Part shown: positions 1 to 11,275 of the stretch, piece by piece
Numbering within the stretch: the stretch's first letter is position 1
Layout of the letters: every line of letters starts with the position of its first letter
Assembly (NCBI GenBank): GCA_902556905.1
Contig: CACDYK010000001.1
Span: forward strand, 62,001-126,000
Length of the DNA stretch: 64,000 nucleotides
From: an uncultured Pelagibacteraceae bacterium
GTDB taxonomy: Bacteria > Pseudomonadota > Alphaproteobacteria > Pelagibacterales > Pelagibacteraceae
Reading direction: 5' to 3'
Made by a program: the position numbers and the translations under genes
The notes under the pieces: model-generated
Databases searched by the model: none
What the model was told of the DNA's origin: nothing
What the model saw: the letters and a program-made list of their open reading frames with translations, nothing else

Positions 1-190
1 GTATTGCTAAGGAAGTTTTGCCTGTCCCACCTAAAAATATATTACCTATACATATGGTTTTAATTTCAAAATTTTTTTTAATTGATAATTTTTTACTAAT
101 ATTAATTAAATATGTAATGACTGATAAAGGATAAAGTGTAAATGAAATATAGTTTTTGGTTTCCCAAAAATGAGGTTTGATTAATTTCAT
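1..190 (-). CDS. lpxK: Tetraacyldisaccharide 4'-kinase, N-terminal fragment (cut by window edge)
   Basis: This is the first ~63 codons of a gene that continues past the left edge. The start ATG is at 190-188. The visible protein begins MKLIKPHFWE, carries a hydrophobic stretch, and reaches a Walker A-like motif (GNIFLGGTGKTS) at about residues 50-61. That motif just after an N-terminal membrane-associated segment is the hallmark of LpxK, the ATP-dependent kinase that adds the 4'-phosphate to the lipid A disaccharide at the inner membrane. Its ATG overlaps the kdtA stop codon (ATGA), so the two are probably translationally coupled in one lipid A/Kdo operon. The rest of the protein cannot be judged. 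Confidence 0.85.
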   Translation of the reverse strand, partial: MKLIKPHFWETKNYISFTLYPLSVITYLINISKKLSIKKNFEIKTICIGNIFLGGTGKTSLAI

Positions 191-1425
191 ACTAAATATC
201 TATTTATATAAAATAAATTTTTTTCAAGAACATCATTTCCTATTTTAATAATTTTATTTATATTTTTATTATTAGTTTTTGCTTTTAATTTTTTTAATAT
301 TATTTTTTCCATTGTTAAAATATTAGATGTTGATGATGACATTTTAAGATTATTTAAAAAAGTATATATTTCTTTAAAGTTTCCAACATTGGGACCACTA
401 ATTATATAATTTCCTAATCTTGCAGCCTCTAGTGGATTTTGACCACCATGTTTTATTATTGAACCACCAACAAAAGACACGTTTGTTAAATTGTAAAATT
501 TAGAAGACTCACCGTAACTGTCAACTAAATATATATCAGTATCTTTTCGTAGTTTTTGATTTGAAGAATGTGTAATGCTATTAAGACCAAAATTATCTAG
601 AGCATCTATAATTTGATTAGTTCGATTTATGTGTCTTGGAATTATAATTGTAATTAATTTTTTTTCTTTTTTTTTTAAAATTTTATGTAATTTTCCAATT
701 AATATTTCCTCATCATGATGAGTGCTAGCAGCACACCATACTTTGAAATTTTTGAATTTATTTTTTAATAATTTTGAAAGATGATCTTGATTATTTTTTT
801 GACCATAATATTTTAAATTACCTGCTATCTTGATCTCTTTAACTTTCAATAATTTTAGATATTTTAAGGTTTCTAAATTTTGTGGTAATGCCAATGTTAG
901 TTTACTAAATACTTGCAAGGCAAATTTTGGAAAAATCTGCCATTTATTAAAACTTCGTTTTGTAATTCTTGCATTCATAATTATGATTGGAATATTAGTT
1001 AAATGTAAATTTCTAATCATATTAGGCCATATTTCCGAATCTATAAAAATTGCTATTTCTGGCTGCCAATATTTAATAAATCTCTTTACAATATAATTAT
1101 TATCTAATGGAAAATATATATGCGTTGTTTTCTTTAATCTAAGTTTTTTAAAAATTTTTGCAGAGCTAGTTGTTGATGTTGATATCAAAATATTTTTTAT
1201 TTTTTTATTTTTTTCTAATTTTTTAATTAATGGAACTATACTCATTAATTCACCAACGCTAGCTGCATGAATCCAAATTTTTTTATTAGTTTTTTTTTGA
1301 GAATAAATACAAAATTTTTCACCAATTCTTTTTGCATCTTCTTTACCTTTTAATATTCGAAAAAAAATGATTATAGGTGAAATGATGATAGCAAAGTTTG
1401 TTATTATTCTATAAAAAAAATACAT
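187..1425 (-). CDS. kdtA: 3-deoxy-D-manno-octulosonic acid (Kdo) transferase
   Basis: WaaA/KdtA transfers Kdo from CMP-Kdo to the lipid A precursor at the cytoplasmic face of the inner membrane. The protein has an N-terminal membrane anchor, the family motif WIHAASVGE near residues 51-59 with the catalytic glutamate, DSEIWPN near 129-135, and the C-terminal GT-B donor-site pattern VGGS...GGQNPLEAA. Its length (412 aa) is normal for the family. I chose the ATG at 1425-1423, which forms a TGATG overlap with the msbA stop. A TTG one codon upstream is the alternative. It sits between msbA and lpxK, a common alphaproteobacterial lipid A arrangement. Confidence 0.93.
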   Translation of the reverse strand: MYFFYRIITNFAIIISPIIIFFRILKGKEDAKRIGEKFCIYSQKKTNKKIWIHAASVGELMSIVPLIKKLEKNKKIKNILISTSTTSSAKIFKKLRLKKTTHIYFPLDNNYIVKRFIKYWQPEIAIFIDSEIWPNMIRNLHLTNIPIIIMNARITKRSFNKWQIFPKFALQVFSKLTLALPQNLETLKYLKLLKVKEIKIAGNLKYYGQKNNQDHLSKLLKNKFKNFKVWCAASTHHDEEILIGKLHKILKKKEKKLITIIIPRHINRTNQIIDALDNFGLNSITHSSNQKLRKDTDIYLVDSYGESSKFYNLTNVSFVGGSIIKHGGQNPLEAARLGNYIISGPNVGNFKEIYTFLNNLKMSSSTSNILTMEKIILKKLKAKTNNKNINKIIKIGNDVLEKNLFYINRYLV

Positions 1426-3167
1426 CAATGCTCTTTAATTTGTCGTTCATAAAAATTTTTATAAACTTTTGATTGAGCTAAAAGCTCTTCATGTTTTCCG
1501 GAGTCAATAATTTTACCTTTGTCGACAACATATATATTATCTGAATTAAGAATTGTTGATAACCTGTGTGCAATTACAATAGTAGTTTTATTAAAAGTCA
1601 ATTCACTTAATGCTTTTTGAATTTTTTCTTCAGTTTCCGAGTCTAATGATGAAGTTGCTTCATCTAATAATATTATTTTACTTTTTTTTAAGAAAGCTCT
1701 TGCTATTGACAATCTTTGTTTCTCTCCACCAGATAATTTTACTCCATTTTCACCAATCATTGTGTCATATCCATTTTCTAAATTATCAATAAATTCTTTA
1801 CACATTGATTGTTTTGCAGCCTCAAAAACTTCTTCATTACTTGCTTCTGGCTTAGCATATTTAATGTTATTTAGAACAGTATCGTCAAATAATGTTGTAT
1901 TTTGGTCTACTATAGATATCTCACTTCTTAGGGACGCTAAGTTAAATTTTGATATATCTTGATTATCTAAAAGTATACTTCCATCAGTTGGAGCATAAAT
2001 TCTTGGTATCATATTTAGTAATGTTGATTTACCAGATCCACTATGACCAACTAATGCCGTCATTTTACCACCAGTAAATTTTGCGTTAATATTTTGAAGA
2101 ACTTTATTTTCTAGATTAGATTTGTAGGTAAAATTAACATTTTCAAAAATTAAATTTCCATCAGAGAAAATTAGTTTATCCTTATACTCATTTAAATTAA
2201 TTTCATTGTTAATATCTATAATTGGAAGGATTCTTTCTGCTCCAGCAAAACCTTGCGAGATTGCAATATTTACTTTTGTAAGTGTTTTTACAGGCTGGTA
2301 TGCCAGCATCATAGCTGCAAGAAAAGAGAAAAAATTATTTATCGCTATTTCACCACTTATAATTAATTTTCCAGAATAAAATATTAAAATAGCAATCATT
2401 ATACCTGTTAATATTTCCATTACTGGTGTTGATCTTATATATACAGCTGAAATTTTTGCAGATTTTTCTTTTAAATCGTTAACAAATGCTTCAGATCTCA
2501 TATTTTCATAATTTTCTCTTTGAAAAATTTTAATTATTTTATGGTTTTTAAATAGGTCAATTAAGTATCTATTTAAATCACCAGATTTTTCTTGTGCTTG
2601 GGTTGAAATTTTACTCATTCTTTTTCCTAAAATTTTTGCAGTGATCGAAGCTAGTGGAATCATAATAATTGCAATTAAAGAAAGCTTCCAGTTTTGAAAA
2701 AACATGACACAAAGTAAACCTATTAATGTGAGACCATCTTTGAAAATACTTAAAAATGCTTCAGCTAACATTCTTGTGATTTGATGCACATCAAAATTCA
2801 GATTCGAAATATATTTACCAGAATGTTTGCTGTCTATAGTTTCAGTATCTGCTTTAATAAATGATCTAAGCATATCTGTTTGCAACATTTTTTTAACTTC
2901 TTCAGATACATTGATCATTATTAGTTTTGCAAAATAAAGAGATATACCTTTTGCACTAAAAGCAATAATAATTGCTATCGGGATAAGGATAATCAAAGTT
3001 TGATCTTTATTAATAAAGATTTTTTCTATAGCTGGATCTAAAAGCCATGCTGTTGCCGAGGTACTTAATGCTACCAATACCGAGAAGAGAGCAGCTAATA
3101 AAATTTTGCCAATAAATTTTTTTGTATAATCTTTATACAGTCTTTTAAACGTTTTTGATTTTATCAT
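1425..3167 (-). CDS. msbA: MsbA-type lipid A export ABC transporter (ATP-binding/permease)
   Basis: This is a 580-residue half-transporter with an N-terminal type I exporter membrane domain (about residues 15-310, roughly six helices) and a C-terminal nucleotide-binding domain. Walker A (GHSGSGKST) lies at about 374-382, the ABC signature LSGGEKQR follows about 100 residues later, then Walker B ILLDEATSSLD and a switch histidine (VIAHRLS). MsbA homodimers flip core-lipid A across the inner membrane. Operon position directly before kdtA and lpxK supports lipid A rather than a drug as substrate. The assignment as MsbA rather than another exporter is inference from context plus domain order. Confidence 0.88.
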   Translation of the reverse strand: MIKSKTFKRLYKDYTKKFIGKILLAALFSVLVALSTSATAWLLDPAIEKIFINKDQTLIILIPIAIIIAFSAKGISLYFAKLIMINVSEEVKKMLQTDMLRSFIKADTETIDSKHSGKYISNLNFDVHQITRMLAEAFLSIFKDGLTLIGLLCVMFFQNWKLSLIAIIMIPLASITAKILGKRMSKISTQAQEKSGDLNRYLIDLFKNHKIIKIFQRENYENMRSEAFVNDLKEKSAKISAVYIRSTPVMEILTGIMIAILIFYSGKLIISGEIAINNFFSFLAAMMLAYQPVKTLTKVNIAISQGFAGAERILPIIDINNEINLNEYKDKLIFSDGNLIFENVNFTYKSNLENKVLQNINAKFTGGKMTALVGHSGSGKSTLLNMIPRIYAPTDGSILLDNQDISKFNLASLRSEISIVDQNTTLFDDTVLNNIKYAKPEASNEEVFEAAKQSMCKEFIDNLENGYDTMIGENGVKLSGGEKQRLSIARAFLKKSKIILLDEATSSLDSETEEKIQKALSELTFNKTTIVIAHRLSTILNSDNIYVVDKGKIIDSGKHEELLAQSKVYKNFYERQIKEH

Positions 3168-3172
3168 TCTAT

Positions 3173-4039
3173 TTATATTAATTTTCCAACAAGAATATTT
3201 ATCAAAATTATTGAACCTAATAAATTATTACTTTTAAATTTAACTAAACAATCGATTGATGAATCAGGGTTTAATTTTTTCACCTGAAATACTAGTAGGT
3301 GTAAAATTGGAATAATCATAAATAAAAAATAATACATCTTAAAATCCATTAGTTTTCCAACCAAAAGTAATGAGCAAATAAAAATACAATATGAAATAAA
3401 TAGAAATTTTTTTGGATCATTTTTAAACTTAATGGAAGTTGATTTTACTCCTATTATCTCATCATCTTTAATATCTTGAAATCCATAAATTGTGTCGTAG
3501 CCTAGTGTCCAAAATATGGCTCCTAGATAAAATATAATGGGTATTATTGAAATTTGATTTGAAATTGAAATCCAAGCTAAAATTAACCCATAATTAAATG
3601 TAATTCCCAAAAATAATTGTGGCCAATAAGTAATTCTTTTCATTAATGGATAAGTAAAAGCTAAGGGCATGGAGACTAAAGCCATTAAAATCGTAAAATT
3701 GTTAAAATTAATTAATACTAAAAAAGCAATACCACATAAAAAAATTGCATAGGAAGATGCAAGTTTTATTGAAACCTTACCAGATGCAATAGGTCTATTT
3801 TTAGTTCTTTCAACTTTTTTATCAAAATTTTTATCTGCTATGTCGTTAACTATGCATCCGGCAGAACGCATCAGTATTGAGCCCAAAAGAAAAAGTACAG
3901 AATAAAAAAAATAATTGAATAAATCTGAATTAAAATCATAAACTATTGTAAGCCCCCAGAGACACGGCCAAAACAGAAGCATAAATCCAATGGGTCTTTT
4001 TAATCTTGTAAGTTCAATAAATAAGTTTATTTGGTTCAT
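3173..4039 (-). CDS. ubiA: 4-hydroxybenzoate polyprenyltransferase
   Basis: UbiA attaches the polyprenyl tail to 4-hydroxybenzoate in ubiquinone synthesis. It is a 288-residue, highly hydrophobic protein with about eight membrane segments. The first Asp-rich motif (NDIADKNFDKKVERTKNRP, about residues 65-83) and the second (YGFQDIKDD, about 185-193) bind the Mg-diphosphate of the prenyl donor. Length and motifs fit UbiA rather than heme O synthase (CtaB), which is encoded separately at 10242-11153. It lies five bases upstream of msbA on the same strand and is divergent from the DUF2721 gene across a 49-base gap that must hold both promoters. Confidence 0.93.
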   Translation of the reverse strand: MNQINLFIELTRLKRPIGFMLLFWPCLWGLTIVYDFNSDLFNYFFYSVLFLLGSILMRSAGCIVNDIADKNFDKKVERTKNRPIASGKVSIKLASSYAIFLCGIAFLVLINFNNFTILMALVSMPLAFTYPLMKRITYWPQLFLGITFNYGLILAWISISNQISIIPIIFYLGAIFWTLGYDTIYGFQDIKDDEIIGVKSTSIKFKNDPKKFLFISYCIFICSLLLVGKLMDFKMYYFLFMIIPILHLLVFQVKKLNPDSSIDCLVKFKSNNLLGSIILINILVGKLI

Positions 4040-4088
4040 AATTTACTTGTAAATAACAAAGGCTAGATTCATAATCAAACTGATTCGC

Positions 4089-4493
4089 ATGAATATAGAT
4101 TACACAGTTACTGCATTAATGTTTCCAGCCATTCCTCTGTTAATGAGTGTCTACAGTAACAGATTTCACTCTCTAAGTATGTTGATTAGAGAGCTCCATG
4201 ATGAGCATGTATATGAAAATCATGTGCCTCATGAGTGGAAAAAACAGTTTATAAATCTTAGTGGACGTATCACACTTCTTCGTTGGACAATCATGTTCGC
4301 AGCTTTTGGGTTTTTATTCAATATGCTGACTGTATTTGCTCTTTACCTTGATGAAGTCTTTAGTGCTAGAGTAATTTTTGGTTCTTGTTGTTTATCGATG
4401 ATCATCTCAATACTTTTTTTTATAAGAGAAATACACATCTCAACAAATGCGCTCAAACTGCATATGTCTGATATGGATGTAAAAGTCGACTAG
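4089..4493 (+). CDS. DUF2721 family small membrane protein
   Basis: This 134-residue protein has three predicted membrane helices: about residues 5-22, 68-90 and 95-113. The central RITLLRW stretch just before helix 2 is what I associate with the DUF2721 family, whose function is unknown. It is a single-gene plus-strand unit between ubiA (divergent) and the quinone reductase gene (convergent). Its TAG stop shares four bases (CTAG, 4490-4493) with the opposing gene's stop. GC by eye is similar to that of the following qor gene, so there is no clear sign of transfer. Confidence 0.75.
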   Translation: MNIDYTVTALMFPAIPLLMSVYSNRFHSLSMLIRELHDEHVYENHVPHEWKKQFINLSGRITLLRWTIMFAAFGFLFNMLTVFALYLDEVFSARVIFGSCCLSMIISILFFIREIHISTNALKLHMSDMDVKVD

Positions 4494-5461
4494 GGAAGTA
4501 TAACTGCAGGTCCTAAAATTTTTCTGCTTTCAAGATCTTCATGTGATTGAATAACTTCATCAAGTTTATATTTTTTAAAGATATTAATTTTAACTTTTCC
4601 AGAACTAATTTTTTCAAACATAATATTTGAAGCTTCGTCTAGCTCAGTTCTAGATGAAAGATATTGTTGCATTGAAGGTCTTACTAAATAAAGACCTTTG
4701 GGTTGTATCATCTTTGGAACATTAATATCTGATAATGGCCCTGAAGCATTTCCAAATGAAACCATCATTCCTCTTATAGCCAAACATTCAATAGAACCTT
4801 CTAAAGTGTCTTTCCCAACACCATCATAAACTACTGGAACACCTTTGCCATCTGTAATCTCTAAAACTTTTTTAGCAAAATCTTCTTTATTATAATTAAT
4901 TACATGATCGTAACCGTTTTCTTTTGCTATATTTATTTTTTCATCTGATCCAACAGTACCTATAACTGTGCACCCTAAACTTTTAGCCCATTGACCAAAT
5001 ATTTGACCAACACCACCAGCTGCAGCATGAAAAAGTATTGTCTGACCTGATTTTACAGGAAAAGTTTTATGCAATAAATAAAAAGTTGTTAAACCTTTTG
5101 TCATTAAAGTTGCTGCTATTTCAAGATCTATATCATCAGGAACTTTTACAAGATTTTTAGTTGGGTAATTTCTGTGTGTTGAATATGAACCTAATGGAAT
5201 ACCCGCATAAGAAATTTTATCCCCAACTTTAAAATCTTTTACGTTTTCTCCAATATGAGTAATAATACCAGCACCTTCTATACCTAAACCAATTGGTAGT
5301 TTTAATGGGTACAAACCTGATCTATGGTAAGTGTCTATATAGTTAAGACCAATAGCTTTTTGTTCAATTTGTACTTGATCAGGTGCTGGCTTATCTAAAG
5401 TAATATCTTTAAGCTCTAAAACTTCAGGTCCACCAGTTTTATTAATTTCTACTGTTTTCAT
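4490..5461 (-). CDS. qor: NADPH:quinone oxidoreductase (zinc-free MDR family)
   Basis: A 323-residue medium-chain dehydrogenase/reductase with an N-terminal GroES-like domain (GLNYIDTYHRSGLYP near residues 38-52) and a C-terminal Rossmann domain with HAAAGGVGQ at about 144-152. The catalytic zinc ligands of alcohol dehydrogenases are absent, as in QOR1-type quinone reductases, which reduce quinones or enals with NADPH in the cytoplasm. It ends a short minus-strand run behind the pirin gene (3-base gap) and the dehalogenase gene. The pairing with pirin, which can act on quercetin, hints at redox or aromatic detoxification, but the real substrate is not shown. Confidence 0.88.
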   Translation of the reverse strand: MKTVEINKTGGPEVLELKDITLDKPAPDQVQIEQKAIGLNYIDTYHRSGLYPLKLPIGLGIEGAGIITHIGENVKDFKVGDKISYAGIPLGSYSTHRNYPTKNLVKVPDDIDLEIAATLMTKGLTTFYLLHKTFPVKSGQTILFHAAAGGVGQIFGQWAKSLGCTVIGTVGSDEKINIAKENGYDHVINYNKEDFAKKVLEITDGKGVPVVYDGVGKDTLEGSIECLAIRGMMVSFGNASGPLSDINVPKMIQPKGLYLVRPSMQQYLSSRTELDEASNIMFEKISSGKVKINIFKKYKLDEVIQSHEDLESRKILGPAVILP

Positions 5462-5464
5462 AAA

Positions 5465-6301
5465 TTATTTTACAAATGTATCATTATGATAATCTTGGAC
5501 TGCTTGCAAGATTTCAGCTTTAGTATTCATTACAAATGGTCCACCTCTTGCAATTTCTTCATTAATTGGCTTTCCTGAAATAAGTAAAAATTTTGCATCC
5601 GATTTAGCTTTCACGGTTAAATCCTCACCTCTAGTTAGCAGAATTAAAGTACTATTTTTAACATTGTCATGTTTATTTTTACCAACTTCGATTTCACCAT
5701 TAATCAAATAAATAAAACTATTATGAGTAGATGGTAATTTAAAATTAAACTCTTTATCTTTATTTAACTCAACATCAAAATAAACTGGTTCAACATTATG
5801 ACCTTTTACAGGGCCTTCAGCATTTTCAAATTTACTAGCTATGACTTTTACCCGTTTATCTTCATCTTTATGGACACTCATTTTGTCTGCATCAATGTAA
5901 ATATATTCAGGCTTGCTCATCTTCAATTTAGCAGGCATGTTAACCCATAATTGAAAGCCATGAAGTTTACCTTCTTTCATTGCGGGCATTTCAGAATGAA
6001 TTATTCCACTTCCTGTTTTCATCCACTGTACATCTCCAGCAGTCATTCTACCCTCGCCACCAGTGCTGTCTTTATGTTCAAAATCTCCAGCTAACATATA
6101 AGTTACTGTTTCAATTCCTCGATGAGGGTGGGGTGGAAAACCTGCAATATAATCTTCACTATTTTCAGATCCAAATTCATCTAACATTAAAAATGGATCA
6201 AAGTAATTTGGCTCAACACCAATGCTTCTTTTTAATTTAACACCAGCACCATCAGATGCTGGAATAGGGTCAATAATTTTACTTACCTCAATATTTTTCA
6301 T
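5465..6301 (-). CDS. Pirin family protein (iron-binding bicupin)
   Basis: This 278-residue protein carries the pirin signature HPHRGIETVTYML (residues 58-70). The putative Fe ligands are His58, His60, His102 and Glu104, matching the 3His/1Glu set of human pirin and E. coli YhhW. Two cupin domains are apparent, about 15-125 and 165-270. Bacterial pirins have been reported as quercetinases or metabolic regulators; the role here is unknown. It sits between the haloacid dehalogenase-like gene and qor on the minus strand with spacings of 20 and 3 bases, so the three are probably co-transcribed. Confidence 0.9.
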   Translation of the reverse strand: MKNIEVSKIIDPIPASDGAGVKLKRSIGVEPNYFDPFLMLDEFGSENSEDYIAGFPPHPHRGIETVTYMLAGDFEHKDSTGGEGRMTAGDVQWMKTGSGIIHSEMPAMKEGKLHGFQLWVNMPAKLKMSKPEYIYIDADKMSVHKDEDKRVKVIASKFENAEGPVKGHNVEPVYFDVELNKDKEFNFKLPSTHNSFIYLINGEIEVGKNKHDNVKNSTLILLTRGEDLTVKAKSDAKFLLISGKPINEEIARGGPFVMNTKAEILQAVQDYHNDTFVK

Positions 6302-6321
6302 ATTTCGTACATAAGAATTTT

Positions 6322-6984
6322 TTATATTATATCAAGTAACTTACTAAGGTCCTCGATTTGATGTTTTGGTACATAATCTAGATTGTCAAAAGTATTATTA
6401 TTTCTATTAACCCAAATAGAATTAAAGCCGTAATTACCTCCACCAGATACATCCCAAGTATTTGCACTTAAAAAAGCAACTTCATTTTTTTGAATATTAT
6501 ATTTTTTAATTGGCATATCATAAACTTTAGAGTCTGGTTTATAAATACCAACTTCTTCAATAGAAAAAAGATCATCAAATAAATTATCTAAATTATTACT
6601 TTTAACTAATTGATTAAGAAGAGCAGGTGTACCATTTGAAAGAATAGCAAGTTTTAAATTTTTTTCTTTAAGTGATCTTAAAACTTCTGGCACTTCTTTA
6701 AATGGTGAGAGAATTTTATAAAGATCTAGTAATTCATTTCTCATAGCAGAATCTATTTGATAAGCATTCATAGCTTTATCCAAACTATCTTCAGTTATTT
6801 GCCAAAAATCTTTATGTCTTTTCATTAGACTTCTAAGCCAGGTATATTCTAATTGTGTAGTTCTCCAATAATTGGCAAAACCTTCCCACTTATCACCAAT
6901 TTTGTCTTTGCATTTCTCAGCAGCTGAATTCACATCAAATAAAGTTCCATATGCATCAAAAATTATTGCTTTAATATTTTTCAT
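6322..6984 (-). CDS. HAD superfamily, (S)-2-haloacid dehalogenase type II-like hydrolase
   Basis: A 220-residue HAD hydrolase. The nucleophile motif FDAYGTLFD places Asp10 at the active site; SNG near residue 116 and a lysine in the GIYKPD motif near 150 fit motifs 2 and 3. The DAYGTLFDV start and a helical cap resemble L-2-haloacid dehalogenases more than phosphatases, but related sequences also include phosphatases. It is divergent from rsmE with only 16 bases between the start codons, and is followed on its own strand by the pirin and qor genes. Confidence 0.85.
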   Translation of the reverse strand: MKNIKAIIFDAYGTLFDVNSAAEKCKDKIGDKWEGFANYWRTTQLEYTWLRSLMKRHKDFWQITEDSLDKAMNAYQIDSAMRNELLDLYKILSPFKEVPEVLRSLKEKNLKLAILSNGTPALLNQLVKSNNLDNLFDDLFSIEEVGIYKPDSKVYDMPIKKYNIQKNEVAFLSANTWDVSGGGNYGFNSIWVNRNNNTFDNLDYVPKHQIEDLSKLLDII

Positions 6985-7000
6985 AATTAAACTTATTCTA

Positions 7001-7699
7001 ATGAGTAATATTAGATTATTTTATCGTGAAAGTTTATCATTTAATTTAATAGCCACACTTAATAAATCACAATCTCATTACGTAAGTAAAGTTATGAGAA
7101 TTAAAGAAAATGAAGTTTTCTCTTTATTCAATAGTAGTGGAGAGTGGGAGGCAAAAATATTAGGTATTTCAAAAAGTATTGTTGAGTTTAATGTTACAAA
7201 ACAATTAAGACAAAAAGAAAACTTTAAAGAGTTATGGTTAGCGTTTTCACCTATCAAATCTAATTACTTCAATTTTATGATACAGAAAGCAACTGAGTTA
7301 GGAGTTACAAAATTTCTACCTATTATTTTTGATAGAACAATTGTTAGAAAGATTAATAAAGAGAGACTTGAAAAAGTTATTATAGAAGCGGCTGAGCAAT
7401 CTAATCGTATAAACGTTCCTGATATTGAACAACCACAAACTTTAGAAAGTTTCCTCAAGAATGATATGGACTTGATATTTACAGACTTAAATGCCTCTAA
7501 TAATAAGATTGATCTTAAAAAGATAACAGCTAGCCCCACCTGTGTAATTATTGGACCTGAGGGAGATTTCTCAGAGCAAGAAAGACAAGAGATTCTTAAA
7601 TTTAAGGGGGTTCAGCCAATTAAAATTAATGAAAACATTTTAAGGTCTGAAACAGCAGTAATTTCTGCGATATCGATCATAAATTACGTAATTAATTGA
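7001..7699 (+). CDS. rsmE: 16S rRNA (uracil(1498)-N3)-methyltransferase
   Basis: RsmE methylates U1498 of 16S rRNA. The 232-residue protein has an N-terminal PUA-like domain (RLFYRES at the start) and a C-terminal SPOUT knot with IIGPEGDFSEQE and ENILRSETA, the SAM-binding loops. I chose the ATG at 7001 because MSNIRLFY matches the usual family start; the reading frame stays open upstream to 6872 but there it lies antisense to the dehalogenase gene. The gene precedes the cox operon by 60 bases. Confidence 0.92.
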   Translation: MSNIRLFYRESLSFNLIATLNKSQSHYVSKVMRIKENEVFSLFNSSGEWEAKILGISKSIVEFNVTKQLRQKENFKELWLAFSPIKSNYFNFMIQKATELGVTKFLPIIFDRTIVRKINKERLEKVIIEAAEQSNRINVPDIEQPQTLESFLKNDMDLIFTDLNASNNKIDLKKITASPTCVIIGPEGDFSEQERQEILKFKGVQPIKINENILRSETAVISAISIINYVIN

Positions 7700-7759
7700 T
7701 ATTTTGTCGCTAAAAGTAAAGTGTATTTTTTTAAAAGACGATCTATATAGGGTAAAAAA

Positions 7760-10211
<2,452 letters not shown>

Positions 10212-10241
10212 TAATTTTTTAGATTTTTAAACTAAGAATTA

Positions 10242-11153
10242 ATGATTAAGTCAAAACTAAAGAATAGAAACTTAAGTCAGGAAGATGTTTTTAATTTTTC
10301 TGAACTTTTTAAACTAATGAAGCCAAGAGTAATGTCATTAGTTATCTTTACTTGTGCTGTTGGTTTATTGATGGCCCCAAACATTGTTCCAACAAAAGAT
10401 GCTATTATTGGAATTATATTGGTATCAATCGGTGCTGGCGCAGCTGGATCATTAAATATGTGGTACGAATCTGATCTTGATGCTTTAATGACCAGAACCT
10501 GCCTTAGACCAATACCAGCAGGCAAAGTTAATAGAAATCAAGCTCTGGTTTTTGGAGTTACACTTTCAATATTCTCAGTAATTGCTCTCGATTTCTTTGC
10601 TAATAGAATATCAGCTAGTTTATTGCTGTTTACTATTTTGTTTTATGTGCTTGTTTACACAATTTGGTTAAAGAGAAAAACACCACAAAACATAGTTATT
10701 GGGGGTGCTGCAGGTGCTTTACCACCAGTTATTGGTTGGACTATAGCTACAAATTCTCTTTCGTTAGAGCCTATAACTTTCTTTCTAATAATTTTCTTTT
10801 GGACACCATCTCATTTTTGGGCACTAAGCTTATACAAATCAGATGACTACAAAAAAGCTAAAATTCCAATGCTTCCTTTAACAAATGGAGTAGAAAGCAC
10901 AAAATTAAATATTTTTATATACTCATTAATTATGCTTCCAGTGATTGTTTTGCCTTACTCAATTGGTTTTGTTAGTTTAGTATTTTTAATTCCATCTTTA
11001 ATTTTAACCTTATATTATAATTATTTATGTTTTGAACTTTACAATTTTAAAAAGAATAAATTTAATGCAAAAAAAGCAAAAACTATATTCGGATATTCAA
11101 TTTTATATTTATTTCTGATATTTGTTCTTTTTTTAATAGATAAAATCTTATGA
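10242..11153 (+). CDS. ctaB: Protoheme IX farnesyltransferase (heme O synthase)
   Basis: CtaB farnesylates heme B to heme O, a step towards the heme A of the oxidase encoded just upstream. The 303-residue membrane protein has about eight or nine helices, the prenyltransferase motif NMWYESDLDALMTRTCLRP at about 72-90, and a second loop with SDDYKKAKIPMLP (about 199-211). It is 30 bases behind coxA, and its stop overlaps the start of the following small gene (ATGA). Heme A synthase (CtaA) was not seen in the window. Confidence 0.95.
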   Translation: MIKSKLKNRNLSQEDVFNFSELFKLMKPRVMSLVIFTCAVGLLMAPNIVPTKDAIIGIILVSIGAGAAGSLNMWYESDLDALMTRTCLRPIPAGKVNRNQALVFGVTLSIFSVIALDFFANRISASLLLFTILFYVLVYTIWLKRKTPQNIVIGGAAGALPPVIGWTIATNSLSLEPITFFLIIFFWTPSHFWALSLYKSDDYKKAKIPMLPLTNGVESTKLNIFIYSLIMLPVIVLPYSIGFVSLVFLIPSLILTLYYNYLCFELYNFKKNKFNAKKAKTIFGYSILYLFLIFVLFLIDKIL

Positions 11154-11275
11154 TGACACCTGACAAAAAAACTAAGAAGAAAAATATTTTAACTGCTGTA
11201 GCAATTTTAGCATTTATGGTTTTTCTGTTTGTCTTTACTCTTTATAATGTAGGTGTTTTTGATAGGCAGTTATGA
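11150..11275 (+). CDS. CoxF-like 41-residue single-span membrane protein
   Basis: A short ORF of 41 codons lies exactly between ctaB and ctaG, overlapping both by four bases (ATGA at 11150-11153 and at 11272-11275). The protein has a short, very basic N-terminus (TPDKKTKKKN), one hydrophobic helix of about 20 residues and a short tail ending in FDRQL. Alphaproteobacterial cox clusters commonly contain such a small gene next to ctaG, sometimes called coxF; I assign it by position and topology, not by a motif. The double overlap strongly suggests it is translated. A second ATG at 11153 is an alternative start. Confidence 0.75.
   Translation: MMTPDKKTKKKNILTAVAILAFMVFLFVFTLYNVGVFDRQL

Noticed and set aside
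4089-4493. DUF2721 gene as a recent transfer, because it looks richer in GC than ubiA and uses some CGT codons
   Set aside because: A hand count gave about 35% GC, but the neighbouring qor gene is equally high or higher, so the difference is not telling.
6872-7000. N-terminal extension of rsmE
   Set aside because: It overlaps the dehalogenase gene on the other strand, and the family start matches ATG 7001.
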